Shown piece by piece: positions 1-14,500 of a stretch of 64,000 nucleotides of DNA. Each line of letters begins with the position of its first letter. The stretch's first letter is position 1. The notes beneath the pieces were generated by a model. The model worked only from the letters and a program-made list of their open reading frames with translations, did no database searches and was not told where the DNA came from. This DNA is from Chondrilla cf. caribensis (taxonomy: Eukaryota > Porifera > Demospongiae > Chondrillida > Chondrillidae), in contig OZ026563.1 of assembly GCA_964020155.1 (NCBI GenBank), forward strand, positions 2,636,440 to 2,700,439, read 5' to 3'. Position numbers and translations under genes: made by a program.

Positions 1-507
1 GTAAACAAAATACATAGATATAGATACATATTTTGTTAGTGCATAATATTTTAAGCTACATACTGTACCAGTATATTGAGTACTGTATACAGACAAATAA
101 TAACATTAACGCATAATACATGCGTATACATAGCAGTGGTTCCTTCATGCAGGATAAAATAGCAAAAAATTGCTAAAGAACCTGAGTACCCAACCCAGTT
201 ACGTGCACTTAGGGATTTACATGCCTTTCTTTGCTATACTGTTGGAAAGGCTGCAGTGTACTACAACCCATCCCTGGTGTATTGAGGGAAATACTCAATA
301 GCAATAGCCAAAGATGATGTGCATGCATACAGTTGTACGTACATACCATGCACCAGGCAGTCATATTTCATGCATCTGTGACAAAACAGAGTGCGAATGG
401 AATGGATAGCTTCATCTCTACTGGGTACCGACGGACTTCACAAGAGAAGTGAACAGGTAAACCACGTCAGGAAGACATCAACATAAGAACGGTATCAACT
501 AACTCAC

Positions 508-845
508 CTCTTTGCATTGGGATGGTTGAGACTTCTTGAGGCCAGCTGATACCTTCAGTCACGAAAGAGGTAGTATCATACACACAAACACACATGATGT
601 ACATACACGTGTGTTTGTGAAGTACTTATATACATGCACAATTACTGATGAACCCCACTAGACAAGACTACTTCCACAAACACACTGTGACAGGTCATTT
701 CTCAGTCACAGGAATCCCTGTAATGTATCACACCATTAACTTCCAACATGAAAAATAAAATAAAAACATTTGACAAAATTCTTGGGGCCACTTTGATTGT
801 AAATGGTCTCATTAGTGAGTTTCTACTGTACTACAACACACACAC

Positions 846-876
<31 letters not shown>

Positions 877-897
877 TGAACAACCACATGCACGCAT

Positions 898-948
<51 letters not shown>

Positions 949-3900
949 GGACACGTCCACACACACACCAGCCCCCCACACACACGCCAAACGCACACAC
1001 ACACACAATACATGAGCAAGGGAAAGCCTCTGTACACAGATTCATAAGTACCTACATACCTTTGATGCAATTCATCCTCATCCTTAATATCAGCCACTTC
1101 TGCAACCACAGTGAATATATCTTTAAGAGTTATTGTTGAGCTTCCTCTTACAGACGAATGGTATAGGAACTGCCTGCACAAACTATCCACCAGTGTCACA
1201 AGGTCAGCATTGTCCAACTTCTCTGTTGAAGGAGCAACAAAAGCAGTCCGACACAGGTTACATAAGTGAATATGTTGTATCTATGGTGCAACACAACAGT
1301 GTTGTGTTGCATTGATAATTGGATTAATATTATTGGTATTAGTGTGGTGGTATGAGAATATCAGTTTGATATTGGTATTGGTATTTAGAGTGGATTTCTG
1401 ACCAATTGTGAATCTGGTGAGAAATGCATAATAGCACCTTTGTCCCCATATTGCAGACTACTGGAGTTGTTATATGATTGCCATACCATACATACGTACA
1501 TGTACTGTATATTACTAATTCCGATCAAGAATTCTATACCACAACAAACCCCTGGGTATCAGAATATTAAATAGCAAATCAGTAATTGACATTCGCCATT
1601 AGGTGATTATAATTATTTGCTATCAGGATACTGGTGAACTCCCACCCTGTACGCAGGATGTACGAATTGACATCTGTACTATGCTCTGGGCCTCATTTTG
1701 CAACTCATAGTTCTATTATACAGTTATATTGTATTATATTACATATTTGTACATATACAGTTCTATTACAGAAATAAGCAATGGAACATGTAGCTTGCAC
1801 TTCTCATACAGGACTAGTAGTGAGGACACAGTGAGGCATGGAAATCAGTGTTCCCTTCAAACAGCAGTTTGCAGTGATTAAGTGAAGGCATATCATACAG
1901 TCAATTGAAGCAGCATGCAACATACTTGATCCATCATCATGTACTTTTCCATCATAATCCTCAATGAGGTCTTCAATGAATTCCGTGTCCTCTTCAATGA
2001 TCTGTTCCCCCATGTACGGGATGTTGTAGAGTATTTTCTCGTCGTCGACCTAACACACACAAGCACACATGTACACGTGTACAAAGTAGCAATAATAGAA
2101 CAAGACGGAACTCACAAGAAAGTTACTCTGAAGTTGTGACCAGCTTCTATAGGATGGGACGGCTACAACAGATGGTAGCACTGTGGATGGCAAGACCACT
2201 CCTTTAGTTCCATTTTTGGTACGAATTGTACATCTCAGCTGTAAAGGAATAATAGATCCCACCACCAAGGTAATACTGTATGTGTACAGGTTTTACGTTA
2301 TGTAATCTTCACAAATTTTACAACTCAGCATTCATTGGTGAATGTAAGCTAATGTGAAATTCCTTATTCACATTGTAAATACACACAGGCATGACGAGTT
2401 GGAAGATGTAAAAATTAAAAATGCAAGCCTCAAAGTGCTGATGCCTCGGTTCACAGTTTATCCAGCAGTAGACCACAGAAATAATTCACAACAGCTATAT
2501 ATTCATTTCAAAGTTTACAGGGGCCAGGACCCACTTGTACTGTATGAGGGAAGCATTCCTCAATGGGAAATCGACAAGGTTCACCCAAAGAAACAGAGCC
2601 TGGTATGCATGAAAAATGAGCTGCCCAATAATCCATGTGAGCACACTAGATGACAGTAAAAGTAGAATGCGTTAGTTTTCCAGACCGTAGTATACACAGG
2701 TTAGTCAGCAAATCGTGTGGTCATTACGGCATTCACAAAAATGGAAGACTGATTTCAACCCTATCAGCTGTTTACCAGCGACTCTAGGTATCAAAATGAT
2801 CATGAAGAGCAAGCGTAGAAGAAATCAAAGCAAAGTGCTCATTTCTCAGACACAGCTGGAGTCGTTTTCCTTTGAAGTTTCCGAAATTACCCTTATCTAC
2901 CCAGGGTCTATGCTCACAGAGCAATTCCAAGGCTACTTTCGGTTTCTCAAGATGTGCTAAACAATATGGCGTAATGGATGGAAGAAATGTTCGGGGTTAG
3001 CAAAGACAGTATCTCAAGAATGAAGCTTTATTTCCAAATCCACAAACGCAAATCCAAGAAAACAAGATGAAAAGCCTATAGAGCCTCTTAGTTGCACTTT
3101 CATTTTAGCCGTTGAACAGTTATAGCAGTAATACACAGACAGATGGACAGACAGATACACACGCAAACACACTCACGCGCAGACCGAGGCATAAAAATGC
3201 GAAAATGGTCTTCGCTCACAAAGTAACAGAGAATGTGTGCACAAGGTATTTAGGCTGTAGGTACCAGAGTAGTGAAAACAGCTGGGTTAGCTTACAACAA
3301 CATACGTTTCTGTCAGATTCAGTGACTGAGCCCAAAACAGTAACTTCTTCGTTCCTCTTCTTCAACTTCAAGTGCTCTGTAGCTTGTTTCACATCATCCT
3401 GTGTGGAGGAATGAACTCAGGTGTGAGCGATATCTTCCAAATAAAAAGTCTTACGTTGTAATAAAACAACTGACAGCTTGAAATGCAATAACAATAACAG
3501 AATAAATAGTGACTTCAAATATTACAAAATGAAACAAAATTTAATCTGTACTCAGCAGTATGGAACCCAAACACATTTTGAATAGAACAGCATACAGTAT
3601 GGAGTGGTATGAGTTATAAGAAATAATGCAGTCCCTGGTGAAATACCATGTTCCTAAATCCGTGATCTAATACGCATATCATTCCATGTAAATACAGACA
3701 AGGGGAGTATCACTAATTAAAGTCAATAACTTAGTATAATCAAGATTAGAATCATTCTCCTATTGTAAAACGCATGCGCCGTGTATACGAGGTTTTCGAA
3801 TGATAAACTGAAATTTCAGAAATGATAGGATGCTAATGCAATTTTTGCGTTAAACACGACTCAATTCAGTAGGTATTCGCCTGAAATCTCCAATGATGAA

Positions 3901-4074
3901 GGAACACCCTCAGTGCTTATTCTAACACATACACACATCGCCTACATGTAGATATCATATACAACGTACTCTAAAAGAAGCTGACAATCTTTCTCTTTTG
4001 GCTTTCTTAATATCCAAGAACTCTGATCTCGCTCTGCGAAGTAACTTTTCATGAGCGGTCGATGGAGTAGCCAT
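508..4074 (-). CDS. EZH2: EZH1/EZH2 homologue (Polycomb H3K27 methyltransferase), 5' part
   Basis: This is the catalytic-subunit gene of Polycomb repressive complex 2, which methylates histone H3 lysine 27 in the nucleus. I see six coding exons, 3970-4074, 3306-3398, 2116-2238, 1926-2049, 1060-1222 and 508-552, whose phases join without a break (about 217 residues). Exon 1 starts MATPSTAHEK and carries a basic helix (RRARSEFLDIKKAKRERL). Exon 3 ends SWSQLQSNFL. Exon 4 reads YNIPYMGEQIIEEDTEFIED then YDGKVHDDG, a diagnostic EZH signature. Exon 5 holds NADLVTLVDSL, and exon 6 ends with NHPNAK. The CXC and SET domains are not in the window, so the gene runs off the left edge. Intron 2 contains an unrelated plus-strand ORF. 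Whether this is a single EZH or an EZH1/EZH2 type cannot be decided here. Confidence 0.9.
836..1011. repeat. CA-rich microsatellite in EZH intron
   Basis: An interrupted (CA)n tract lies in the intron that follows the EZH exon ending at 1060. The long Thr-His or Cys-Val readings across it on both strands are repeat artefacts. Confidence 0.9.
2354..2653 (+). other. Unrecognised ORF inside EZH intron 2, opposite strand
   Basis: An open frame of 99 codons lies antisense within the EZH intron between 2239 and 3305. Its composition looks protein-like (KASLKVLMPRF-type stretches, then YIHFKVYRGQDPLVLYEG). A possible splice acceptor (acacacag) at 2383-2390 would make the part from about residue 13 a typical internal exon. 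A second, shorter open stretch follows at 2715-2960, with basic KSKRRRNQSK. I do not recognise the family. It could be a fragment of an inserted element or of a nested gene. Confidence 0.3.
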
Positions 4075-4355
4075 TTCTGGAAGTTGCGGACGTCATCGAT
4101 TCCACTCCGAGTTCAAAACCAGACGGCAGACTATAATTGTAGCATGCAATATGATCTATAATTATATTGAATAAATGGGTAATGCTTCTGACGTACGCAC
4201 CTTAGAGTCTCGTATATACAATATCAGACGTATTGTCTATGTGAACAGGTGGTAGCAATAATTAGATATTCTGTACCTTCTTTACAAACCACAGACGCAC
4301 CCCAGATAGGAGATACCATACCGATTCGAATAAATCCTTTTCCAGTCGTCCGGAG
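4075..4355. promoter_or_regulatory. Shared intergenic region between EZH and the 255-aa gene
   Basis: Only 281 bp separate the start codons of the two divergently oriented genes, so their promoters must overlap or be shared. No clear TATA box is visible. The assignment as a bidirectional promoter is inferred from spacing alone. Confidence 0.5.
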
Positions 4356-5123
4356 ATGGAGACCCTCAAATCGTACGACCCAATAGCTTACTACGTGAAC
4401 ACCCTCGTTGATATAGATCCAAAGGTGGTTCGCGCGCACAGGGAGAAGAACAATGAGGCAAAGAAAGCTTTACTTTCAGGGGACAGACACAAACTGGACG
4501 TTCACATTTGCGTCAACAAGCACTCGCATGCCTTCGTTCTGTGTGTTCCTGTAAACACTAGCGACGCTTTCCCAGATTTGTTCAATGAGGACCCTTCGTT
4601 TGTCCCCGATCTCATATTCTGCTGGAGGTTTGAGCTGTGTATTGAGAGCGAAGAGATGCGCACGTACAAGCTACGAAAAGTGATAAAAATTTTTAGGGAC
4701 TTCAAAGACAACATCCAGAAGAGCTATTACATTGGCAGGTACGAGAATACACCGATAAAAGGGTTAGAGTTCGCTGCACTGCGAGCTGCACCACAACGCT
4801 ACAGTACCCTGATCAGTGACTGCGTTGAGTTTGCCAAGGAATTTTGTGTAGCACTTCTGAGCTATTGCGAGAACGGACTACAGCTGGAGGCAGAAGTGAA
4901 TGAGCACATCAAGAATGCTACAGCAACTGGACTCAGTGTTGAGCGCTTATCCAGGAAGGTGCAAACTTCGGCCATCATTGGAAATAGCATACTGGGTGGA
5001 GTGGAAATTAGTAGCTTTATTGGCCACAGACGATGGGCCATTCCTATTGCCTGTCTGTCATTTGCATTTGTTCTTACTTATCCCATTGTTGTAAGTGTGG
5101 TTATAGTGAAGTTTATCAAGTAA
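4356..5123 (+). CDS. Single-exon 255-residue protein with C-terminal membrane segment
   Basis: This is an uninterrupted frame of 255 codons starting METLKSYDPIAYYV. The protein is mostly hydrophilic up to about residue 225. It ends in a strongly hydrophobic stretch (WAIPIACLSFAFVLTYPI followed by VVSVVIVKFIK) that should anchor it by its tail, with the bulk in the cytosol. It contains HICVNKHSHAFVL near residue 50 and SDCVEFAKEFCVALLSYC near residue 155. A His block followed by an N/D-C-x-x-F block is the order seen in circularly permuted papain-like folds (LRAT and PPPDE families), but this is only a resemblance. It is head to head with EZH. I cannot name the family. Lack of introns next to intron-rich neighbours could mean a retroposed origin. 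Confidence 0.75.
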   Translation: METLKSYDPIAYYVNTLVDIDPKVVRAHREKNNEAKKALLSGDRHKLDVHICVNKHSHAFVLCVPVNTSDAFPDLFNEDPSFVPDLIFCWRFELCIESEEMRTYKLRKVIKIFRDFKDNIQKSYYIGRYENTPIKGLEFAALRAAPQRYSTLISDCVEFAKEFCVALLSYCENGLQLEAEVNEHIKNATATGLSVERLSRKVQTSAIIGNSILGGVEISSFIGHRRWAIPIACLSFAFVLTYPIVVSVVIVKFIK

Positions 5124-6757
5124 TCAGACATTAGATTTGAAAAGAACTGTATAAAACTTTTGCATCAATGAATGTCCACATTTTTGTACAATTTATATTA
5201 TTATTATTGTCACAGTTGTAACATAGAATAATTGTTGATATTAATATGGCTATAGCTAGTTATGTTACTCTTAATCAAAAGTGTTTATTAATAATTGCTT
5301 GGAAGAATCAGTTTGAGAATATTGCATGCAGCGATCGGACAAATAATTAATTACACTGTACTAAATTCATGACTGATAAGAAATGCAATAATAATATAAT
5401 TACAAATATACAATAATGCTATTATTATGTATTGAACAAATTAAGATGATTGATGGATGGAGGTGTGCTGATTTGAAGATTACCAAGTAGATACTCTTGG
5501 AATATCTCACATGCCCTAGCTGGTGATCATGAGGGTCGGACCTACTTTTCCGACTTGGACATAATATGGCTGTTCAGACTAACATAAGCAACTTGGAGGC
5601 ATACGGACTGGTCTGAGGCTTCTACCCGATTGTCTCTTCAGGGCATAAATGGATCCATTGGCAAGTCAATAAGATGATGCATCTGCTGATACAAATGTCT
5701 CAAACTGTGGATCATAATAATGCCAAGGGTTGGTGCAGAACTGAGTACATTTTTGACATAGTTTATCTCTGGCATTTTGTTGGGCTGGCCTCTCCATGGA
5801 CAACTGACTGCTGCTTTTACAGCATCTCTCTGCCAGGCCATTGACAGTGATTTCTACCGAGATAATTCAGGGCCATCTGCAATTTTCTAGATAGAGCTGC
5901 ATCACAAAGACAAACCACCAGCCTGTGCTATATCATTTCATCGTGCAGGGGACCATACTTGACGTGCTTCACTAACAAGTAGAGGGATGTCATGAATGTG
6001 TTGACTGATTTTCCCTCTTCCTGCTTTCATTGGTTGATTTTAGCTCAATCAAAAATAGTGCTATGCTCGCTCCTTGATGAAGTAGTTTTGGTAAACACTA
6101 CATATTAACACACAACATTACTCTTAGACCACCAGTACCAAGCATGGCTGGCCTATATATATACAACTCAGCAAGTCCTAATAACACTATACCGAACATA
6201 TTAGCTATAGTCTCTAGATCATAGGTCGCAGGGGGTAGACCAACACTCAGGCTAAAGCATGTAGTAACCTAGATAAGTGCACTTATAATGAGTGCACAAC
6301 CAAGCAGGTATGCTTTGAGCTCGAGGTCCCTGGGACACAGTTTACTGCAATCTTAATACCATGCAAGGGCTCCTCCACATGTACGTAGGTGTCTAGCGTC
6401 TGCACATGTAGTGAGCTATAACATTGGGGTTATACGGTGGAGAGAGAGTGAGTCCACTCCACTTTATGTTATTCACTTTGTAATATTTTGGTGTTCTCTC
6501 TCCCATATATTACCTCTACAACTTTATTCATAAAAGATAGACTTGTGATATACATAGAAGATAGTTGGATCTCACTCAACAAATTCATACATTAGCCATC
6601 AGTGGAGCAGCCATTTTTAGGACAATAATTGATTCCACAGTTCAAAACCAGACATGCCATTCAATTTTATCATAGACTGCAATTCAATTCTTGCATGGAT
6701 ATATAATATCAATACAGCTTACATTTCTATGTAGTCAACAACAGACTACAAACAATG
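5124..6757. other. Intergenic region, no confident gene
   Basis: This stretch lies between the 255-aa gene and the 3' end of GRPEL1. The part from about 5450 to 6060 has balanced composition and a 67-codon minus-strand frame (5638-5841, MAWQRDAVKAAVSC) that looks like decayed coding or transposon sequence. I recognise no domain. The rest is AT-rich with no visible structure. Confidence 0.5.
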
Positions 6758-8811
6758 TTATTGTTTAAAAACGCCTACTTTAGCAGGCCTTATAGTTCTA
6801 CCATGTAATCTATAGCCAATTTGGGAAAGTTGGGCAACTTTCCCCGCTTTCCCTCCCAGTACTTGAAATAATGCCTCGTGTAAATCCGGATCAAAATCAT
6901 CCCCCTCAGAAGGTACCACTTGTTCGAGACCGTTCTTTTGGAATACTTTTAAAAGTTGTGCTTCAGTTAACTGGAGACCTTCTTGCAAAGATTGCAAAAC
7001 CTTCCCTTCCTCTAATTGACTTGGCGTTTTGGGGACACTGTCAATAGCTTTTCTAAGGACATCAGCAACTTCTAGTAAGTCTTTTGAGAATGACTGTATT
7101 CCAAATACTTTGGCTTCCTCAATTTGCTTGAACAACCTTTGACGAACATTCTCCGTTTCAGCTAAACTCCTCTTGTACTTATCCTACAGTGAACAAACAC
7201 CATTGCAGATCAGTATACGTACATACAAATACACATTCTTAATTGAATAACCTTTCATAGTACAGATGATATCACGTGCATCATTGAATACTACATTGTG
7301 CTAAATGACCTCCAACTTAAGGAGTATTGATGTAATAAGGAACCAAATTAGAATAATAAGATAAACGTAAAGAGAGGTTATGTACATTGCATATGACAAA
7401 CATTGGAATTTTTTTTAATAATTTCTTCACTCACCCAATTGAGCCCATCACTAAATGTTTGAAGAATAAACTGCTGGTTACATACAGTATGTGAGGTAGG
7501 GCTAGGGTTGATAAACATGATGTGATACTAAGGTTAACATTAGGACCACATCAATCAAGACACTTGTCTGTGCTGATTTAAGTCATGGGGTGGATCCAGC
7601 ATAGTTAGGAAGGAGGGACTGAGATCAGAGCAAGTACTTATAAGTATGTTCTTATATATAAAGATATCACGTTTTCTTGGCAACTTTTTCTTTGTCAGTC
7701 ATTTTATTGGTAGTGGGAAAATGGCTGCCCCATTGATCTGGATTTAAATGTGGCTGGGATTACCTAACAAGTGGAATATAAGGTGAAATTCACTGGAACA
7801 ACTATCACTAGAGACTTACTAGCTGGGCAAAAATCTAAACTTTCAATGTTAGTTTTTTGAGTAGCCCCTAAAACTCTAGCTAAGAAAGAAGCTAGGGTAG
7901 CTGAAGCTTCCCTAGCCCCCCAGATCCACCCTTGTAAATTTCATTATTTGGAAACATGTCCTAAATAATATTTATTTCATGCCATTAATAATACTCCCTT
8001 ATTATTACATATATAGAAAAGTACATACCTCTAGTTCATTCACTTTACTTTGAAAAGTTTCTAAATTCTCGTTCTTTTCATCCAACAGCTTCTTCAACTT
8101 CTCTATATCCTCAGCTGGCACACAGTCAGACACCTGTGGTGGTCCACTTGTAGTTGATGTGGTTTGCCCAGATGCAGTGGTAGAGCAGTTTCTCCTAAAT
8201 ATAAACACAATCAAAGATAAAAATCAGTAGCATAATAAGGAACACAATATATGTAAAATGGAAGTACATACTACTCACATATGTCACATACACGATTATA
8301 TTGATGGGACCATAGACTGGATTAGTACGTAAGTGCCTTGAAGAGAAACCAAATCTGCATGTATTTACTATCAATACTGTTTGGTACAGACTGAGTGAGG
8401 TGTACACATCAACATCTTCAAAGTATACACACACCACGGTACTCACTAACAAGTTGGAGTCGACTTATAAGAAATCCTTGTGGTATAACAGACTCATCCC
8501 AATACAAATACTGGCTATCAGTGTATGAATTAAGGCTATAATCGCTACTTGCAGCACTTGTAGGCCTACATGCCTTGGTCAATACATACCACAAATGGAC
8601 CTACAAGTTATAAAGCTATCCTTACACCATAAACAGTCTATAGTACTAGACGAGTGGCCTACGACTCACTTACACCATAGATAATACGTAGTTCTATTAT
8701 CTATGCTTACACAGCTCTCCACAGATTTTCATTCCTAATACAGCTGACACGGCTCCTACATATCACAGGCATCCATCGAATACCACTTAGACTGACGATT
8801 CGGAAAGCCAT
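6758..8811 (-). CDS. GRPEL1: Mitochondrial GrpE homologue 1, Hsp70 nucleotide-exchange factor
   Basis: This gene encodes the co-chaperone that drives ADP/ATP exchange on mitochondrial Hsp70 during protein import and folding in the matrix. Three exons, 8711-8811, 8029-8194 and 6758-7183, join in phase to 230 residues. The N-terminus (MAFRIVSLSGIRWMPVICRS) is Arg-rich and lacks acidic residues, as expected of a mitochondrial targeting peptide. A coiled-coil follows (EDIEKLKKLLDEKNENLETF), then DKYKRSLAETENVRQR and AKVFGIQSFSKDLLEVADVL, which mark the GrpE helices. The C-terminal beta domain reads GYRLHGRTIRPAKVGV. Length is normal for the family. The start codon lies 552 bp from that of the divergent gene at 9364. 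Confidence 0.95.
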
Positions 8812-9363
8812 CTCTCCAACACAGATGTCTGGTGCCAAGATGAACGATTTTCTCTTCCTTAGATCTTCGATTCGATGCTGACCATGAGTTGGTCACCGAA
8901 TTCAATTTTGTGATGATGCAATAAGTCAACGTAAAACTGGAATATTCAAAGATGGCGGATGGTCGGTAGACTACGATACATAGATAGTGACAGAGAACTC
9001 GAGCACCTTTCGACTTGTATGTGGTCTTTGACCGGTTTCGACGGATAATGAGTAAGTTAACGTGCGTTTAATGCTATATTCATACTCCACTAGGCCTACA
9101 ATGACACTTTCAGTTGTTGCCACGGTATTTATTTTAGATAGATAGATGATAGATGATGATAGACTTTCAGTTGTTGTATTTATTTTACTGAGTGACTATA
9201 CTAGTACTTATAGAGTCTGTCTGTATCACTGATCCTCGTGGACGTGGTAGAGTGCCTGTCAATGGTAGAATCTAAGAAAGGAATGATTCAGGGCGCCGGC
9301 ATTCGGGTGATTTTAAGCACCTCAATATAGAGCTACTGAAACGATCGGAATTCACCTCGAACC
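8812..9363. promoter_or_regulatory. Divergent promoter region between GRPEL1 and the small membrane-protein gene
   Basis: The two start codons face away from each other across this interval. A GATA-rich run (tagatagatagatgatagat) sits at about 9136-9165. Promoter identity is inferred from position. Confidence 0.4.
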
Positions 9364-10390
<1,027 letters not shown>

Positions 10391-11511
10391 ACAGTAGTCA
10401 ATGCATTGACAACTCGTTCAATTTTAATACACTTCATTTATCATTTTATTGTAATTTATTTTACTGTGTTCACAGATTGTAATACAAGATTCTGGCTTTC
10501 TGGATTATAAAACACCATCAAATCGGTGCCGAGCTTCTTGTATTAGAATCCATTTCAGGAGGTATCCCTGGAAGGTATACAGTATACAATACCTCTAGTA
10601 TATATCATAAAGTGACACCTGGGGACATGTCAAAGTAAATTTACTCATAATCCTACAGCATGCTTTTATGATTGCTCCCATAAAGCACTCTAGTGTAAAA
10701 TTCGACCTCCTAATAAATACCATTAATTGTTAATGGAAATTAATAAATATTACATGCAACAAGCTTAAGGTCACCAGTAGTCATTCTTTTAAATTGCAGA
10801 ATAGCATCATAATATGCGCTTGAAAGGTAAGTAGTCAGCCCACAAGGCATGCACTCTCTAATGTATAATGTTGAAAGTGAACTTAAGGAGTGCTTCAAGT
10901 AATATATTATTATATAAATTATAGTAGTGTTTCATCTTTTAATGAAAGTAGAAATAATTATTTCAGCATGTTCCTACATGGATGTATATAAATGTAATAA
11001 TAAATATATTATTATTCTATGCAGAGAAAACTTATATGACAAGAATACTGTAATAATCCATAATCCAGGCCACTTCCCCTCTCACATGCATAGCAAATCA
11101 TTATTAATTTTATTCCAATAAGCTAAACTCATGACTCTATATACATACGTACGTAGTACTGTATACGTAAAGAAGTTGATAAGTATAAAAAGAATTAATC
11201 TGCATGATTATGCAATGAATACTTGCACACTGTTCATATGTTCCATGATTGTATTCTCATAATATATACAGCTGCAGAATGTATACTATGTATGTATGTA
11301 TTGTTGTTCAATTTATCATTATAACGTATCCATGTACGGTTGTACTTGATCAAAATTGTTTGGAGATGAAAAGGAACATAATACAAAGGACATTCCATGA
11401 ATAAAATTACAACCAGCCTCACATAGATGTACAGTCATTGTCGCAGCACACACACAATAGACACAGACACAGCACACTAGTAGGCTTGGTGTCCTCTGCT
11501 GAGGGTAGTGA
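10391..11511. other. Intergenic region, nothing recognised
   Basis: AT-rich sequence between the convergent 3' ends of the small membrane-protein gene and ANAPC2. I see no conserved ORF, RNA gene or clear repeat in it. Confidence 0.5.
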
Positions 11512-14500
11512 CTAGTCTGGCAAACTGTACAATCCCGATGAGTAGGTCACCTTCCCAGCTATGGTCTTAGCCTCCATCAGTCTCTTCAGATCATCCACAG
11601 AAACATCTCCGGCCGATTCGTCTGACACTGCAAACATGAGGAGCATCGAGTGGAGTTTCTCCAGGGGCATGGATCCCAGATTGGTCAGCATACCCTCAAC
11701 ATACTCCCAAAGGTTCTGCATGATTTGGAGAATTAGAACATCACTTATTATGTGTGGTGAAATGTCATTTGTAGGGTGAGTACATTGGCACAATGCTACA
11801 GGTATACACTAGGCAGAGGACTGAGCCAGAGTATCTACAAACGTACGTACATACAGCATGCTCTCAACATCAGACCTGCACAGTGCTTAGAGGTTTTAAA
11901 CAACGGCATTGTTTTCACTTTTAAAAAGGTTTGGAACGATGTTTATAGTGATCACAAAAATGGCAGTCATTTGCAATGTAGTATAATTTCAAAAGGCTTC
12001 ATACTGCTCTTCATGACTGCCGTAGTTTAAATTTTGGAATATTTCAACTATTGCTGAACCCTCAATAGTCTACGTATCTATTGAAAAAGTTACGAGGAAG
12101 TTTCCTTTGGCAGGTATGCCCTTTAAACAATGAAGATGCTATCTACTACAGAATGTGACAAACAAGTAATTTGAGTTCCTCAACACCATACTTTCTTCAA
12201 AAGAGTCGTCATCAGAGGATCACAGAGTTATACTGTAGGTGTGTGTGTACGTATACTATTGCTTGGCATATTGACAACATATACTCCTCACCCACAGACG
12301 ATAACATGAATATACATAAGACATAATATGAAGAGCTGACCTCATAGTCATCTTGGTGGGCAACAAGAGAATCACCTGGAGCACCATCTTCAATGTCTTC
12401 AGTTAATGGAACTAGTACATGGAGTAATAGTGCAAGACAGTACACAGTGTAGCAAACCTTTTGCAGTACACAGTGTGGTGCAGGAACACATGAACATACG
12501 TAACTAGTGTGGGATCAGACCGGATACCTCCTTCACCTCTGGTACAACTACAACCAGCCTATCCTTGTACAGGTTTTTAATGGACCTTTGACAGTCATGC
12601 TAGCCAATTAACTCTATAAAGACATCTTAACAAGTAAAATTGTATCACTGGATTTACGATTTGTCAACCTTAGGCCTTGCACAGGCTTGTTGTGCAATAA
12701 ACCTACCCTACCATCTTAACAAGTACTTTGATTGGTTAGCATGACTGTCATTAATAAGCTGAAAAGGCACAATCCAATCAAACCTTGAAGGGACAGGGTT
12801 GCCAGGTGTGGTGTACAGGCTCACGGGACTGTCGTACGTGATGCTAGTGACAAGGACAGGTACCACAGACACACATACACATACTTTGCTTTCCTTCGAG
12901 AGCATATGAATCAGCTGTTACAAATTCACCAGATGCCACTTCCTTTATCACACCCTGGTTCATCCAAAATGTCACATGCTTCCGAAGGCTGGCTTGAGAC
13001 AACCCTGTCTTGACACTCAAATCTTCCTCAATCCATTCATCTGCGGAAAGTATGTAGGTAGTTCTGACACACTCTATTACCAAAAGTACACGTATATACA
13101 TGTAGTAGGGATACATATGGGGATATACATACGTAAGTAGATACAAATCCGCAAACTATTCTCGGAGGTCTTTTGTGGATGGTGAAAATTTGTTGCTGAT
13201 TTGTACACTTGGATTCCACCTGGTGCGTATTTACATTGGTTTGATGAAGATCAATAAGAAGCCATTAAAACTCAAATCAAAATGGTTAACTGAGGAGGAT
13301 TATCTTTACCACATCATTGTGAGGACATTTCAACAGCTTTGAGGAACACAACTGTCCAATACACTGCTGGCCTTTGAGAGAAATTACAAATCGGTAATAG
13401 ACAGGGTGATTTCCACGTCTAAGGCTATCGTGGCACAATACAGAGTTGAGTTCTGTAAATAGATTGCATTCTGTGATTGTCAAGAAGAGGGGAATTGCAT
13501 GAACAAGAGTGGTCTAACCCACTGTGAATCAGTCCCTGAAAGACATAAAGTACATAATAACATCACAAGTACAAATGTATATGTATGTACATCTACATGT
13601 GTATATACTATAGAGAGCCTATAAATGCACACAAAGGTGTATGCACACATGCTTGAACAGTGAATCAAATCATGAGCTAACCAAGAACCAGTGTGATGCT
13701 AACCTTTATCTTGGAAGAGTAATGCTATAACAGCTCTAGCAGGTGACACACAAAACTGCTTCACTTCGTCTCCCAGTTCAATTTCTAAATCTATCAATCC
13801 TACTGGAGGTTTCCACTCCAGTGTTCTCAACCCTTTCAAACTCTGGTACTGACGCGTGTATTCCTCAAACACACTGCGAACACAGAGGAACATGGGTAAA
13901 CACAGGTAAACCTGGCTAAACATAATAGGTAAACATGGGTAAACATAGTTGAACATGGGTAAACACAAGTAAACATGGCTAAACATAATAGGTAAACATG
14001 GGTAAACATAGTTGAACATGGGTAAACACAAGTAAACATGGCTAAACACAGGTGAACATAGATAAACACAGGTAAACACAAGGAAACATGGGTAAACACA
14101 GGTAAACACAAGGAAACATGGGTAAACACAGGTAAACATAGATAAACACAGGTAAACACAAGGGGACATGGGTAAACACAGGTAAACACAAGGGGACATG
14201 GGTAAACACAGGTAAACATAGATAAACACAGGTGAACACAAGGGGACATGGGTAAACACAGGTAAACATAGATAAACACAGGTAAACACAAGGGGACATG
14301 GGTAAACACAGGTGAACACAATCTAACCTGCCATCACATACGTACATAAATCTTGGACACACACTAGCCCACAATCTCCAGCTTTATACATGCATATGCA
14401 CAAGCGTATACATGTATTGTAGAGTACATACACTTGTACACACAGGCATACTGTATTCTTGGTGCCCACATGAGCACTGTAAATGTAGCTGGACTACTAA

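Noticed and set aside
13699..14374. A 206-residue repetitive protein (VFTCVYPC units)
   Set aside because: The sequence is an intronic minisatellite joined to a true ANAPC2 exon. The splice acceptor and the homology begin at 13873.
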